Source of the DNA: Alphaproteobacteria bacterium
GTDB taxonomy: Bacteria > Pseudomonadota > Alphaproteobacteria > Micropepsales > Micropepsaceae
Direction: 5' to 3'
Assembly: GCA_021324545.1 (NCBI GenBank)
Contig: JAJPIX010000052.1
Coordinates: 1-50,529 of the forward strand
Length of the DNA: 50,529 nucleotides
A model generated the notes under the pieces. It worked only from the letters and a program-made list of their open reading frames with translations. It had not been told where the DNA came from and did no database searches. This document shows, in pieces, positions 7,577 through 17,403 of this stretch (position 1 is its first letter; every line of letters starts with the position of its first letter). The position numbers and the translations under genes were made by a program.

Positions 7577-8923
7577 ATGGCAGACGGCGAGCAAAAAGCG
7601 GCGATCATTCTGGCGGCGGGCGAGGGCAAGCGCATGAAATCCGCCTTGCCCAAAGTGCTGCACATGGTGGCTGGCCGGCCGATCCTGGGCCACGTCATGG
7701 CTGCCGTGCGCGCGGCGGGGGTATCGCGCATCGTTGTCGTGACCGCGCCGCAGGCCGAAAGCGTGCGCGAATTTGCGAGGGCGCAGGGCGCGCAGCCCGT
7801 CGTCCAGGACAGGCAGCTCGGCACGGGTCATGCGGCCGCCGCCGCGGCGCCGGCGCTCGAAGATTTTTCGGGCGAAGCGATCGTGACCTATGGCGACATG
7901 CCGCTCGTCAGGCCGGAAATCTTCGCGGCGTCGTTCGCGGCGCGCGCCAGGCGCGGCATGGCGATCGTTGCCTTCCGTTCGAAAAATCCCGCCTATGGCC
8001 GCGTGATTGCCGACAACGACGGCCTTCTCGACCGCATTGTCGAATATCGGGACGCCAATGAAGCCGAGCGCATGGTGGACCTGTGCAACGCCGGAATCAT
8101 GGCGGCCGATGCGCAGAGCCTGTTCCGGTGGGCGCGCAGGCTCAAGAATGACAACGCGCAACATGAATATTATCTGACCGACGTTCCGCTGATGGCGAAG
8201 GCCGACGGCGTGCGGTGCGCGATTGTGACCGCAAGAGAAGAGGACATGATGGGCGTGAACGCGCGAAGCGAACTGGCCGCCGCCGAAGCCGAAATGCAGA
8301 AACGCCTGCGCGCGCAGGCGCTGGACAACGCCGTCGGCATGACAGCCCCGGAAACCGTGTTTCTCTGCAGCGACACCGTTCTGGAGCCTGATTGCTTTAT
8401 CGAACCCTATGTCGTGTTCGGTCCCGGCGTCACCGTGCGCAGCGGCGCGCGCATCCGCGCCTTCTCGCATCTGGAGGGGTGCGACGTGGGCAAGGGCGCG
8501 ATTGTCGGGCCCTATGCGCGCATCCGGCCCGGCAGCGTGCTGGAAGACGACGTTCACATCGGAAATTTCGTGGAGGTGAAAAAGACGCGCGTGGAAAAGG
8601 GCGCCAAGGCCAATCATCTGGCGTATCTCGGCGACGCGCGCGTGGGCGCCCGGGCGAACATCGGCGCGGGCACCATCACCTGCAATTATGACGGGTTCGA
8701 CAAATACGAAACCGGCATAGGTGCCGGCGCTTTCATCGGTTCCAACACGGCGCTCGTGGCGCCGGTAAAAATCGGCGATGGCGCCATCGTCGGCGCGGGC
8801 AGCGTGATCACCGGTGACGTGACGAAGGATGCGCTCGCCGTGGAGCGCAATGAACAGCGGGAAATCGAAAATTGGGCGGCGCGTTTCCGCGCCCGCAAGC
8901 AGGCAGAGAAGAGGAAGAAATAA
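7577..8923 (+). CDS. glmU: Bifunctional GlmU (GlcNAc-1-P uridyltransferase / GlcN-1-P acetyltransferase)
   Basis: A 448-residue bifunctional cytosolic enzyme that makes UDP-N-acetylglucosamine for peptidoglycan and lipopolysaccharide. The N-terminal pyrophosphorylase domain begins ILAAGEGKRMKSALPKVLH (11-29), followed by the UTP/GlcNAc motifs QLGTGHA and YGDMPL. After the linker at about residue 230, a left-handed beta-helix of hexapeptide repeats forms the acetyltransferase domain, with NFVEVKK, NHLAYLGDA and NIGAGTITCNYDG. Length is typical. Its stop overlaps the glmS start by one base (TAATG), so the two consecutive steps of amino-sugar synthesis are translationally coupled. Confidence 0.96.
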   Translation: MADGEQKAAIILAAGEGKRMKSALPKVLHMVAGRPILGHVMAAVRAAGVSRIVVVTAPQAESVREFARAQGAQPVVQDRQLGTGHAAAAAAPALEDFSGEAIVTYGDMPLVRPEIFAASFAARARRGMAIVAFRSKNPAYGRVIADNDGLLDRIVEYRDANEAERMVDLCNAGIMAADAQSLFRWARRLKNDNAQHEYYLTDVPLMAKADGVRCAIVTAREEDMMGVNARSELAAAEAEMQKRLRAQALDNAVGMTAPETVFLCSDTVLEPDCFIEPYVVFGPGVTVRSGARIRAFSHLEGCDVGKGAIVGPYARIRPGSVLEDDVHIGNFVEVKKTRVEKGAKANHLAYLGDARVGARANIGAGTITCNYDGFDKYETGIGAGAFIGSNTALVAPVKIGDGAIVGAGSVITGDVTKDALAVERNEQREIENWAARFRARKQAEKRKK

Positions 8924-10752
8924 TGTGCGGCATTGTGGGAATCGCGGGCAAGGGCGATGTCGCGCCCGCCATTCTGGATGCGCTGAAGCGGCTGGAATAT
9001 CGCGGCTACGATTCCGCGGGCATCGCCACGCTGGTGGATGGCCATATCGAACGCCGCCGCGCGCCGGGCAAGCTTGGCAAGCTCGGCGACGTGCTGGCGA
9101 AACGGCCGCTGTCCGGCCGGACGGGCATCGGGCACACGCGCTGGGCCACGCATGGCAAGCCGACCGAATCCAACGCCCATCCGCACGCGTCGGCGCGGGT
9201 GGCCCTGGTGCACAATGGCATCATTGAAAATTTCCGCGAGCTCCGCGCGGAGCTCGTCGCCAAAGGCCACAAATTCGAATCCGAAACCGATACGGAGGTG
9301 GCGGTGCATCTTGTCACCGACTGTCTGGACCGCGGGATGACGCCGGAAGCGGCCGCCATGACGGCGGTGCGCCGTCTCACCGGCGCCTACGCGCTGGCCA
9401 TGATTTTCCGCGATGAAGAATCGCTTGTGATCGGCGCCCGCCAGGGAAGCCCGCTGGCCGTCGGCTATGGGGACGGGGAGGCCTATCTCGGCTCGGATGC
9501 GATCGCTCTTGCGCCATTCACAAGCCGTGTCGCCTATCTGGAGGACGGCGATGTCGCCGTGATCCGGAGCGGGCAGGTCGCGATTTTCGACAGGAACGGC
9601 CGCCCCGCCAACCGCGAGATCCGCATCGCCACTGCAAATGCCGGGCTCGTGGACAAGGGCGAGCATCGCCATTTCATGGCGAAGGAGATTCATGAGCAGC
9701 CCGAGGTCATCGGCCATACGCTCGCGCATTATCTTGATGCGTCCGGCCCGCGTGTCGCCTTGCGTGAGCCCGGCGTAGAGGATGCGCTGGCGCATGCCTC
9801 GCGCCTCACGCTGTCGGCCTGCGGCACCGCCTATTATGCGGGGCTGGTCGGCAAGTACTGGCTCGAACGGCTGGCGCGGATGCCGGTGGATGCCGACGTC
9901 GCGTCCGAGCTGCGCTATCGCGAGCCGGTCTATCCCAAAGACGGCACGGCGCTTTACATCTCGCAATCCGGAGAAACCGCCGACACGCTGGCGGCGCTGC
10001 GCGATGCGAAGGCGCACGGTCAGAAGACCATCGCGCTCGTCAATGTGCGCGAAAGCACAATCGCGCGCGAAGCCGATATCGCGCTGCCCACCTTTGCCGG
10101 CCCCGAGATCGGCGTTGCGTCAACGAAGGCCTTTACCTGCCAGCTTGCGGCACTGGCGGCGCTTTCGCTGGCGGCCGGCCGCGCGCGCGGCCACCTTCCG
10201 GCGCAGGCCGAAACCAGGCTCTGCGCGGCGCTGCTGGAGACGCCGCGGCATATCGTCGAATTCCTGAAGCAGGAGCCAAAGATCGAGGCGCTGGGCGCCG
10301 AAATCGCAAAGGCGCGCGACGTCCTCTATCTGGGGCGCGGCATCAATTTCCCGCTTGCCATGGAAGGCGCGCTGAAGCTGAAGGAAATCTCCTACATTCA
10401 CGCCGAAGGCTATGCCGCGGGCGAAATGAAGCATGGGCCCATCGCGCTCATTGACGAAGATGTGCCGGTCATCGTGATCGCCCCGCACGATGCGCTGTTC
10501 GAGAAGACCGTCTCCAACATGCAGGAGGTGATGGCGCGTGGCGGCAAGGTCGTGCTGATTTCCGACAGGCGCGGCATCGCCGCCGCCGGCGGCAATGTGT
10601 GGCAGGTGATCGAGGTGCCGGAAACCGATGCCTTCATCGCGCCGCTCGTCTATGCCGTGCCGGTGCAGCTGCTGGCCTACCACACCGCCGTGGCCAAGGG
10701 CACCGATGTGGATCAGCCGCGCAATCTCGCCAAGTCTGTCACGGTGGAGTGA
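8923..10752 (+). CDS. glmS: Glutamine-fructose-6-phosphate aminotransferase (isomerizing)
   Basis: A 609-residue enzyme that makes glucosamine-6-phosphate from fructose-6-phosphate and glutamine, the entry step to UDP-GlcNAc. It begins MCGIVGIAG, with Cys2 as the N-terminal glutaminase nucleophile after methionine removal. GHTRWATHG and HNGIIEN form the glutamine site. Two SIS sugar-isomerase domains follow, with SACGTAYYAG, ISQSGETADT, a central GRGINFPLAMEGALKLKE and the C-terminal DVDQPRNLAKSVTVE tail. The frame is open further upstream, but ATG 8923 is required for the catalytic Cys2 and overlaps the glmU stop. No glmS ribozyme is possible in so short a leader. Confidence 0.97.
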   Translation: MCGIVGIAGKGDVAPAILDALKRLEYRGYDSAGIATLVDGHIERRRAPGKLGKLGDVLAKRPLSGRTGIGHTRWATHGKPTESNAHPHASARVALVHNGIIENFRELRAELVAKGHKFESETDTEVAVHLVTDCLDRGMTPEAAAMTAVRRLTGAYALAMIFRDEESLVIGARQGSPLAVGYGDGEAYLGSDAIALAPFTSRVAYLEDGDVAVIRSGQVAIFDRNGRPANREIRIATANAGLVDKGEHRHFMAKEIHEQPEVIGHTLAHYLDASGPRVALREPGVEDALAHASRLTLSACGTAYYAGLVGKYWLERLARMPVDADVASELRYREPVYPKDGTALYISQSGETADTLAALRDAKAHGQKTIALVNVRESTIAREADIALPTFAGPEIGVASTKAFTCQLAALAALSLAAGRARGHLPAQAETRLCAALLETPRHIVEFLKQEPKIEALGAEIAKARDVLYLGRGINFPLAMEGALKLKEISYIHAEGYAAGEMKHGPIALIDEDVPVIVIAPHDALFEKTVSNMQEVMARGGKVVLISDRRGIAAAGGNVWQVIEVPETDAFIAPLVYAVPVQLLAYHTAVAKGTDVDQPRNLAKSVTVE

Positions 10753-10778
10753 CGCGCGGCCTCTGCTAAAGTCGGCCC

Positions 10779-11486
10779 ATGGCAGATTCCGATCCCGCGG
10801 TGCTCAAACGCGCCGCAGCCCTGAAAGCGCTGGATTTTGTGACCGAGGGCATGAAGCTCGGGCTGGGCACCGGCTCGACCGCAGAGGCCTTTCTCGAAGT
10901 CCTCGCCCCCCGCGTCCGGGGCGGCCTCAGGATCACGGGCGTGGCCACCTCCGAGCGCACCGCGCAAAAAGCCCGCGATCTTTCCATACCGGTGGCCGAT
11001 CTCGATGCGCTTGCGCCGCTTGATCTGACGGTGGATGGCGCCGATGAAGCCGACCGCGATCTCAACCTCATCAAGGGCGGCGGCGGGGCCCATCTGCGCG
11101 AGAAAATCGTCGCGGCCTCGTCGAAGCGCATGGTGGTAATCGCCGACAAATCCAAGCTTGTGACAAGGCTCGGGCGGTTTCCCCTGCCGGTGGAAGTGGC
11201 GCAGTTCGGCCATGCCACCACCGCCGCGCGCATCGCCAACGTGGCTGCCAGACTGAAATATGCGCATGTTCCGCTCACCCTTCGCATCAGGGACGGCGCG
11301 CCGTTCAAGACCGACGGCGGCAATTACATTTATGACTGCGGTTTCGGCGCCATCGCCGATGCCGCGGCGCTGGCGGCCGCGCTCTCGGGCATTCCCGGCG
11401 TTGTGGAGCATGGACTGTTCGTGGGAATTGCGACGGCGCTGGTCATCGCAGGCGAAGAGGGCGTCGAGGTGATCGAACGCAAATGA
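10779..11486 (+). CDS. rpiA: Ribose-5-phosphate isomerase A
   Basis: A 235-residue enzyme that interconverts ribose-5-phosphate and ribulose-5-phosphate in the non-oxidative pentose-phosphate pathway. Signature segments are [13 protein letters not shown] (phosphate loop), [20 protein letters not shown] (catalytic acidic residues) and LREKIVA with the conserved lysine. Length is usual for RpiA. It follows glmS by 26 bases and overlaps gor by ATGA, so it probably shares a transcript with them. The link to gor is a frequent alphaproteobacterial arrangement and may tie NADPH-generating carbon flow to glutathione reduction (inference). Confidence 0.95.
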   Translation: MADSDPAVLKRAAALKALDFVTEGMKLGLGTGSTAEAFLEVLAPRVRGGLRITGVATSERTAQKARDLSIPVADLDALAPLDLTVDGADEADRDLNLIKGGGGAHLREKIVAASSKRMVVIADKSKLVTRLGRFPLPVEVAQFGHATTAARIANVAARLKYAHVPLTLRIRDGAPFKTDGGNYIYDCGFGAIADAAALAAALSGIPGVVEHGLFVGIATALVIAGEEGVEVIERK

Positions 11487-12856
11487 AATACGACTTTGAC
11501 CTCTTCGTAATCGGCGGCGGCTCGGGCGGCGTGCGGGCTTCGCGCATGGCCGCGCTCAGGGGCAAGCGCGTCGGCATCGCCGAGGAATACGGCTTTGGCG
11601 GCACCTGCGTGATCCGGGGCTGCATCCCCAAGAAGCTTTTCGTCTATGCCGCGCAATTTGGCGAAGATTTCGAAGACGCCGCAGGCTTCGGCTGGACGGT
11701 GCCCGAACGGCAATTCGACTGGAACACGCTCGTCGCCAACAAGAACAAGGAAATCGCGCGCCTGGAAGACATCTACCGCGAAAACGTCCTCAAGGCAGGC
11801 GCGGAAATCTTCATGGAGCGCGCCGAATTTCTGGACGCGCACACGCTCCATCTGACGAAGTCCGGTCGCAAGGTTACCGCGGAACACGTTCTCGTCGCCA
11901 CGGGCGGCAGCCCCGTGCGCACGCTCGGCCCGGGCGTCGCAGGCGCCGAACATTGCATCACGTCGAACGAAGCATTTTACCTCAGGGAGTTTCCCAGGCG
12001 CATCGTCATCGCCGGCGGCGGTTATATCGCCGTCGAATTCGCGCACATTTTTCACGGGCTGGGCAGCGACGTCACGCTGCTCTATCGCGGCGAAAAGATC
12101 CTGCGCGGCTTCGATGATGACCTGCGCGATTGCCTCACCGCCTCTATGCACAGGATCGGCATCCGGCTCGTCCTTCACCGCAACATCCGGCGCGTGGACA
12201 AGAAGGGCGGCTCGCTGTTCGTGGATACCGATCACGGCGAGATGATCGAAGCCGATCAGGTCATGCTTGCGGTCGGGCGCGCGCCCAATACGAAAGGCCT
12301 GGGCCTCGAAAAAGCGGGCGTCCAGACGGGCGCAAAGGGCGAAGTGAAGGTCGATCGGCTGTCGCGCACGAATGTGCCCCATATTTACGCGATCGGCGAT
12401 GTCACCGACCGCCTGCAACTCACGCCGGTTGCGATCTATGAAGCCATGTGCCTGACGGCGACGCTGTGGGACGCAACGCCCACGCCCGTGGACTATGCGA
12501 ATGTTCCCACCGCCGTGTTCAGCCGGCCGGAAATCGCCGCGGTCGGCCTTACCGAAGCCAGGGCGCTGGAAGCCGGTCATGCGATCGATGTCTATCAGTC
12601 CACCTTCCGCCCGCTGAAGCACACGCTGTCGGGCCGCGATCACCGTGCGCGCTTCAAGCTTGTCGTGGATTCAACGACGCAAAGGGTGCTTGGCTGCCAC
12701 GTCTTCGGCTTCGATGCGGCGGAAATCGTCCAGGTTGCCGCTGTTGCGGTGAAGATGGGGGCAAGGAAATCCGATTTCGACGCCACGGTGGCGCTCCATC
12801 CCACGGCGGCCGAAGAGCTCGTCACCATGCGGACGAAAAGCTATTCGAAACCGTAA
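11483..12856 (+). CDS. gor: Glutathione-disulfide reductase
   Basis: A 457-residue class I flavoprotein disulfide reductase that reduces oxidised glutathione with NADPH. The FAD motif is VIGGGSGG near residue 9. The redox-active disulfide is in [14 protein letters not shown] (Cys42 and Cys47). The NADPH domain has [10 protein letters not shown], and arginine-containing [12 protein letters not shown] favours NADPH over NADH. The C-terminal dimer domain ends with [11 protein letters not shown], holding the catalytic His-Glu pair. The CVIRGC form of the active site is common in alphaproteobacterial and plant-like Gor proteins. It is coupled to rpiA by ATGA. Trypanothione or mycothione reductase is less likely on context. 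Confidence 0.94.
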   Translation: MKYDFDLFVIGGGSGGVRASRMAALRGKRVGIAEEYGFGGTCVIRGCIPKKLFVYAAQFGEDFEDAAGFGWTVPERQFDWNTLVANKNKEIARLEDIYRENVLKAGAEIFMERAEFLDAHTLHLTKSGRKVTAEHVLVATGGSPVRTLGPGVAGAEHCITSNEAFYLREFPRRIVIAGGGYIAVEFAHIFHGLGSDVTLLYRGEKILRGFDDDLRDCLTASMHRIGIRLVLHRNIRRVDKKGGSLFVDTDHGEMIEADQVMLAVGRAPNTKGLGLEKAGVQTGAKGEVKVDRLSRTNVPHIYAIGDVTDRLQLTPVAIYEAMCLTATLWDATPTPVDYANVPTAVFSRPEIAAVGLTEARALEAGHAIDVYQSTFRPLKHTLSGRDHRARFKLVVDSTTQRVLGCHVFGFDAAEIVQVAAVAVKMGARKSDFDATVALHPTAAEELVTMRTKSYSKP

Positions 12857-12943
12857 TCCCGGCCGCTAACCAGCCTTCTCCCGCGCGCTGGCCAAGGCAA
12901 AACTGTTCCCTTATATCCTTTGCCGGAAAAGGAGTTTCGACCC

Positions 12944-14323
12944 GTGCCCCAGCCCTGGAGCCCGCAAAGCTGGCGGAATTTTCCCATCCGCCAGGTGCCG
13001 GATTATCCGGATCCCGCCGCCCTGGCGGCGGTGGAGGCGCGGCTGAAAACCCATCCGCCGCTCGTTTTCGCGGGCGAGGCGCGCAATCTGATGGCCGGCT
13101 TGGCCCAGGTTGCGGCGGGCAAGGCCTTCCTGTTGCAGGGCGGGGATTGCGCGGAAAGCTTCGCCGAATTCCACCCCGACAACATCCGGGATACTTTCCG
13201 CGTGCTGCTCCAGATGTCTGTCATCCTCACCTTCGGCGCGGCCATGCCGATCGTGAAGGTGGGCCGCATTGCAGGCCAGTTTGCAAAGCCCCGGTCCGGC
13301 GAAACCGAAACGCGCGACGGCGTCACGCTGCCATCCTATCGGGGCGACAACATCAACGGCCTCGAATTCGATGCCGCAAGCCGAACGCCCGATCCGGAAC
13401 GCATGATGCAGGCCTATGCGCAGTCGGCGGCCACGCTCAATCTGCTGCGCGCCTTTGCGCAGGGCGGCTACGCCGACCTGCACAATGTCCATCGCTGGAC
13501 GCTGGGATTCATCGCGGGTTCGCCTGCCGGCGAGCGTTACCGCGCGCTGGCTCAGCGCATAACCGAGACGCTGGAATTCATGGAAGCCTGCGGCATCACC
13601 CCGGATTCAACGCCGCAACTCCGCGCCACGGATTTCTACACCAGTCATGAAGCCCTGCTGCTCGGTTACGAACAGGCGATGACGCGCATCGATTCCACTT
13701 CCGGCGAGTGGTACGACACGTCCGCCCACCTGCTCTGGATCGGCGACCGCACGCGCGATCCGTCGGGTGCGCATGTGGAGTTCTGCCGCGGCATCAGGAA
13801 TCCGCTCGGTCTGAAATGCGGGCCCTCGATGAACGAAGACGATCTGCTCAGGCTTCTCGCCGTTCTCAATCCCGAGAACAGGCCGGGACGCATGACGCTC
13901 ATCAGCCGTATGGGAGCGGACAGGATTGCAGAAAAGCTTCCGCGCCTCATCCGTGCGGTGGCCAGGGAAGGTGCATCCGTCGTCTGGTCATGCGATCCGA
14001 TGCACGCCAACACGGTGACGTCGGCATCCGGCCTCAAGACCCGCTCGTTCGACCGCATCCTGAAGGAAGTGAAAAGCTTCTTCGAAATCCACCGCGCCGA
14101 AGGGACTCATGCCGGCGGCGTCCATTTCGAGATGACGGGCCAGAACGTGACGGAATGTCTGGGCGGCGCGCAGGCCATTTCCGAGGCCGACCTCGCAAGC
14201 CGCTACAACACCCATTGCGATCCCCGGCTCAACGCCAATCAGGCGCTTGAGCTGGCGTTTCTCATGGCCGAAAGTTTGCGCGCCGAACGCATGAAAGAGG
14301 CGCGGTTCGCGGCATCGGCGTAA
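12944..14323 (+). CDS. aroG: 3-deoxy-7-phosphoheptulonate synthase, class II
   Basis: A 459-residue class II (plant/Mycobacterium type) DAHP synthase that joins phosphoenolpyruvate and erythrose-4-phosphate in the first step of the shikimate pathway. It starts [20 protein letters not shown], the usual class II N-terminus. It contains [57 protein letters not shown] and [15 protein letters not shown], covering metal and PEP binding. GTG 12944 is chosen over TTG 12920 because AAAAGGAG lies about nine bases before it and the protein then begins as its relatives do. Unlike class I enzymes, it belongs to a separate sequence family. Confidence 0.93.
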   Translation: MPQPWSPQSWRNFPIRQVPDYPDPAALAAVEARLKTHPPLVFAGEARNLMAGLAQVAAGKAFLLQGGDCAESFAEFHPDNIRDTFRVLLQMSVILTFGAAMPIVKVGRIAGQFAKPRSGETETRDGVTLPSYRGDNINGLEFDAASRTPDPERMMQAYAQSAATLNLLRAFAQGGYADLHNVHRWTLGFIAGSPAGERYRALAQRITETLEFMEACGITPDSTPQLRATDFYTSHEALLLGYEQAMTRIDSTSGEWYDTSAHLLWIGDRTRDPSGAHVEFCRGIRNPLGLKCGPSMNEDDLLRLLAVLNPENRPGRMTLISRMGADRIAEKLPRLIRAVAREGASVVWSCDPMHANTVTSASGLKTRSFDRILKEVKSFFEIHRAEGTHAGGVHFEMTGQNVTECLGGAQAISEADLASRYNTHCDPRLNANQALELAFLMAESLRAERMKEARFAASA

Positions 14324-14360
14324 GGCGAAACAGGCGGGCGGGGAGGGGCAAGGGTCGGTC

Positions 14361-15113
14361 ATGGGCGTCGCGCGCCTCCTGGCGAAAGGTTGGGTCCTGG
14401 TCTGCCTCTATGCGGGCGCGCATGCGCTTGCATTTGGGCTTGGCACCGCAACGCCGGCGCTCTCCATGTTGCAAATCGTCGTGTGCGTGCTGTTGTTCGC
14501 CGCGATGGGGCTGCTTTTCATCGGCGGCTATGGAGCCTCCGCGGGCGCCGTCGGCTCGACGATCCTTTCGCGGCTCAGGCCGCGGCATCTTACGCCGGGC
14601 TTCAACGAGCTGGTTTTCATGGTGTTCGTGCTGGCCAGCTTCCTGGTGCAGGTGAGCTATGCGCCCGATCTGCTCGGAACGCCGGTGGGCGATGCGCTGG
14701 AAGGCGCAATCGGCTTTGCCGTTCCCGGCCAGAGGGCCGTCACCGACATTCTGAGCGCCTGCACGGTGGATGGCGGGCGCATTCTGGCGTCGGCCTTCGC
14801 CTGGTTTCTGGCGCTGATTTTCCTTGCATCTGCGCTGTCGCGAATCCGCCTGTCGGCGGGACTGTTGCGGCTCGAGCGCAAGGAGCGTCCCGAAGCGCTT
14901 GGGCCGGCGATGCACACGCTCGTGCTGGGCATCGCTGCGGTCATCGGCATCCAGTTTCTCTATGTGGGCACCGGCTACACGCTGCTCGACTGCACGGGGC
15001 TCACCGGCCTTCAGGGCCAGGTGCTCACGGGCATCGGCCCGCTGATGCTGTCCTACCTGATTGTCGCCGCGCTCACCTCGCTCCTGGCATTAAGCCCCGA
15101 GGCGAAACAATAG
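14361..15113 (+). CDS. Conserved multi-pass membrane protein of unknown function
   Basis: A 250-residue hydrophobic protein not recognised as any named family. About six membrane segments can be seen: near residues 8-28, 35-56, 85-100, 140-158, 185-202 and 228-245. A soluble stretch containing RLERKERPEALGP lies between the fourth and fifth. There is no signal-peptide cleavage motif and no obvious catalytic motif. The predicted periplasmic segment includes VTDILSACTVDGGR. It follows aroG by 37 bases on the same strand and has coding composition like its neighbours. It ends shortly before the convergent CurA-like gene. Function unknown. Confidence 0.7.
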   Translation: MGVARLLAKGWVLVCLYAGAHALAFGLGTATPALSMLQIVVCVLLFAAMGLLFIGGYGASAGAVGSTILSRLRPRHLTPGFNELVFMVFVLASFLVQVSYAPDLLGTPVGDALEGAIGFAVPGQRAVTDILSACTVDGGRILASAFAWFLALIFLASALSRIRLSAGLLRLERKERPEALGPAMHTLVLGIAAVIGIQFLYVGTGYTLLDCTGLTGLQGQVLTGIGPLMLSYLIVAALTSLLALSPEAKQ

Positions 15114-15140
15114 AAGCCTGCCCGCGAGTTCGAACCCGCC

Positions 15141-16157
15141 TCACCTGGCCTCGCCCACCTTCACCAGCATCTTGCCAAGGTTCTCGCCCTTGAAGAGGCC
15201 GATAAAGGCTTTCGGCGCGTTCTCGATGCCGTTCACCACCGTTTCGTGCCAGGTCATTTTGCCTTCGGCGCGCCATTTTCCCATGTCGGCCAGGAATTGC
15301 GGCGTCAGATTCATGTAGTCGCTCACGATGAATCCCCTGATCGTCAGGCGCATGGGGATGACGTTGATGATGTTTGCGGGCCCGGGCGGAAGCTCGGTGG
15401 CGTTGTACTGCGCAATCATTCCGCAAACCGCGATGCGCCCGTGCATGCGCATATGCCCGAGCGCGGCGTTCAGATGCGCGCCGCCCACGTTGTCGAAATA
15501 GACATCGATGCCTTCCGGAAACGCCTTTCGCACCGCCGCATCGAGATTGCCGGCGGTGCGGTAGTTGATCGTGGCGTCAACCCGCGCATTTTTCTTCAGC
15601 CATTCGCATTTCTCGTCCGAACCGGCCGAACCCACCACATAGCAGCCCTTGTTCTTGGCGATCTGGCACACCACCGCGCCCACGGCCCCGGCCGCGCCGG
15701 AAACGAACACGCGTTCGCCATCCTTCAGCTCGCCGACCTTCAGGATTCCGGCGTAAGCCGTGAGCCCGGGCATGCCGAAGGCGCCCAGATAGGCCTGGAT
15801 GGGCGCAAGACGCGGGTCGATCTTCTGCAAATCGCCGCCGCTGGTCGTGAACCATTCCCGCCAGCCCGAGAAGTTGTTGACGAAATCCCCCGTCTTGAAC
15901 GCGGCGTTGTTTGAGGCCGCGACCTGGCCCACGGCCCCGCCCGAAAGCACCTCGCCCACCTGGAAGGGCGGGATGTAGCTGGCCCGGTCCACCATCCGCC
16001 CCCGCATGTAGGGGTCCACCGACATGTAGATGTTGCGGACCAGAACCTGCCCGGGCCCGGGGGTGGGCACGGGTGTCTCGGCAAGCTCAAAATCGGCCTC
16101 CGTGGGCATGCCGGACGGGCGGCGCTTCAGGCGAATTTCCCGGTTTGACTGGCTCAT
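15141..16157 (-). CDS. NADP-dependent oxidoreductase, CurA/zinc-free MDR type
   Basis: A 338-residue medium-chain dehydrogenase/reductase without zinc ligands, of the curcumin-reductase/leukotriene B4 dehydrogenase group. Such enzymes reduce carbon-carbon double bonds of alpha,beta-unsaturated carbonyls with NADPH. The N-terminal domain contains RNIYMSVDPYMRGRM, characteristic of the group. The nucleotide site is VFVSGAAGAVGAVVCQIAK, followed by GSAGSDEKC and DVYFDNVGG. A double hairpin is formed by PPGPANIINV and IRGFIVSDY near the C-terminus. The start ATG at 16157 is followed by MSQSNREIRLKRRPSG, as in relatives. The physiological substrate cannot be told from sequence. Confidence 0.88.
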   Translation of the reverse strand: MSQSNREIRLKRRPSGMPTEADFELAETPVPTPGPGQVLVRNIYMSVDPYMRGRMVDRASYIPPFQVGEVLSGGAVGQVAASNNAAFKTGDFVNNFSGWREWFTTSGGDLQKIDPRLAPIQAYLGAFGMPGLTAYAGILKVGELKDGERVFVSGAAGAVGAVVCQIAKNKGCYVVGSAGSDEKCEWLKKNARVDATINYRTAGNLDAAVRKAFPEGIDVYFDNVGGAHLNAALGHMRMHGRIAVCGMIAQYNATELPPGPANIINVIPMRLTIRGFIVSDYMNLTPQFLADMGKWRAEGKMTWHETVVNGIENAPKAFIGLFKGENLGKMLVKVGEAR

Positions 16158-16171
16158 GGTGGATGTCCGTT

Positions 16172-16184
16172 AACCTTTTAGGTT
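16172..16184. promoter_or_regulatory. Short palindrome AACCT-N3-AGGTT upstream of the CurA-like gene
   Basis: In the 149-base divergent intergenic region between the CurA-like gene and the Gfo/Idh/MocA gene, AACCT and AGGTT are exact inverted repeats around TTT, 15 bases upstream of the oxidoreductase start. It could be an operator for a small dimeric regulator. No cognate regulator gene is adjacent, so this is only a candidate. Confidence 0.25.
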
Positions 16185-16306
16185 GCGATAGCTGTTGGGC
16201 TTCAGCCTACCAGCGCGCGGAGGTGTAACAAGGCGAAACATTTTATGAGTCGCGCGGACCCCCGCCCCCGTGGCTTCTAAGTGCCGGAATTAGCGGGGAT
16301 TCTCCC

Positions 16307-17269
16307 TTGCTTCAGGTGCTGAAGAGCCAGTCGTCCGGCGTGTTGCGGGCGGGCGTGATCGGAACAGGCGCGTTCGGCCGTCACCACGCATCCAAATACG
16401 CAAAGCTCAACGGCGTCAGACTCTCCGCCATCGCCGATCCATGCTCCGAAGCGCGCCGCGCCACGGCGGCGGCTCATGGCGTGCTTGCGGTCGCCGACTG
16501 GCGCGACCTTCTGGGCAAGGTCGATCTCGTCAGCGTCTGCACCCCGGCGGTCACGCATGCCGAAATCGTGCGCGCGTTCCTGGAAGCCGGCGCCCATGTG
16601 CTGGTGGAAAAGCCGATCGCCACCGATGTGGACGAAGCCGATGCGCTGATCGCGCTGGCCGAAGCGCACAATCGCGTGCTGACCGTGGGACACCAGGAAC
16701 GGTTCGTCTTTGCCCGCACGGGCCTGCTCGATTATCCCGACCCGCCGCTGTCCGTCGAATGCTGGCGCGCTGGGCCGTGGACAGGCCGCGGCGCCGATGT
16801 GAGCGTGGTGCTCGATCTCATGATCCACGATCTGGATCTCATGCATCAGCTGATCCCCGGCAATGTCATCGATGTGCACGCCCGCGGCTTTGCCAAGCAC
16901 GGCCGGCTGGCCGACGAGGTATCGGCTCTGGTGGCGTTCGATACCGGCGCCATGGCGCGCCTGCATGTCAGCCGCATCTCCGAAACCCGGCGCCGCGGCA
17001 TGCGCGCCGTCTATGGCGACGGCACCGTCGAAATCGACTTTGTGACCCGCGAAGTGAAAAATTCCACGGCCCGCTGCCTGCGCCCGCTGGAACATGATGA
17101 TCCTCTGGGCGAATCGGTTGCGGCCTTCGCGCGCGCCGCCCGCGAGGGTGGGGCGACGCTGATCCGGCCCGAAGAGGCCAGACGGGCGCTTGAGACGGCG
17201 CTCCTGATTGACGAGGCGGCGGCCCCCGGCCGGTCGCGGACGCCCGAAGAGCAGGCGCTTTACGCCTGA
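16307..17269 (+). CDS. Gfo/Idh/MocA family oxidoreductase
   Basis: A 320-residue NAD(P)-dependent sugar or cyclitol dehydrogenase-like protein. The N-terminal Rossmann motif is GVIGTGAFGRHHA at about 16-28, the conserved EKPIATD motif, with the catalytic lysine, is near 101-107, and the C-terminal alpha/beta domain contains DLMIHDLDLMHQL with the conserved histidine. Start TTG 16307 or GTG 16316 are both possible; neither affects the domains. Family members act on diverse sugars, myo-inositol, UDP-GlcNAc derivatives or biliverdin. The nearest pathway genes are not sugar-specific, so no substrate is assigned. Confidence 0.85.
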   Translation: MLQVLKSQSSGVLRAGVIGTGAFGRHHASKYAKLNGVRLSAIADPCSEARRATAAAHGVLAVADWRDLLGKVDLVSVCTPAVTHAEIVRAFLEAGAHVLVEKPIATDVDEADALIALAEAHNRVLTVGHQERFVFARTGLLDYPDPPLSVECWRAGPWTGRGADVSVVLDLMIHDLDLMHQLIPGNVIDVHARGFAKHGRLADEVSALVAFDTGAMARLHVSRISETRRRGMRAVYGDGTVEIDFVTREVKNSTARCLRPLEHDDPLGESVAAFARAAREGGATLIRPEEARRALETALLIDEAAAPGRSRTPEEQALYA

Positions 17270-17280
17270 GCATCGTTAAA

Positions 17281-17394
17281 CCTGTCATCCCGGCCGTGTG
17301 CTGCGCCAGCATCGCGCGCGCCGGAACGCGCCAGGATATTCTCCCGGCAGGTTCCCGATAGCCTCGCCATTCGCTCGGCTTCCGGGATGACGGG
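17281..17394. repeat. REP-like element with terminal inverted repeats
   Basis: The left end GTCATCCCGG (17284-17293) is the exact reverse complement of CCGGGATGAC (17382-17391); over 14 bases the ends match at 12. About 90 bases lie between them, with no reading frame of note. Similar TCATCCCGG-bounded palindromic units are dispersed in many alphaproteobacterial genomes. The element fills nearly all of the 134-base gap between the Gfo/Idh/MocA gene and nadE and could fold in the nadE leader. Confidence 0.55.
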
Positions 17395-17403
17395 AAAGGC
17401 TTT

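Noticed and set aside
8686..10017. 443-codon minus-strand frame opposite glmU/glmS
   Set aside because: Shadow frame; both overlapping genes are certain and the product has no family features.
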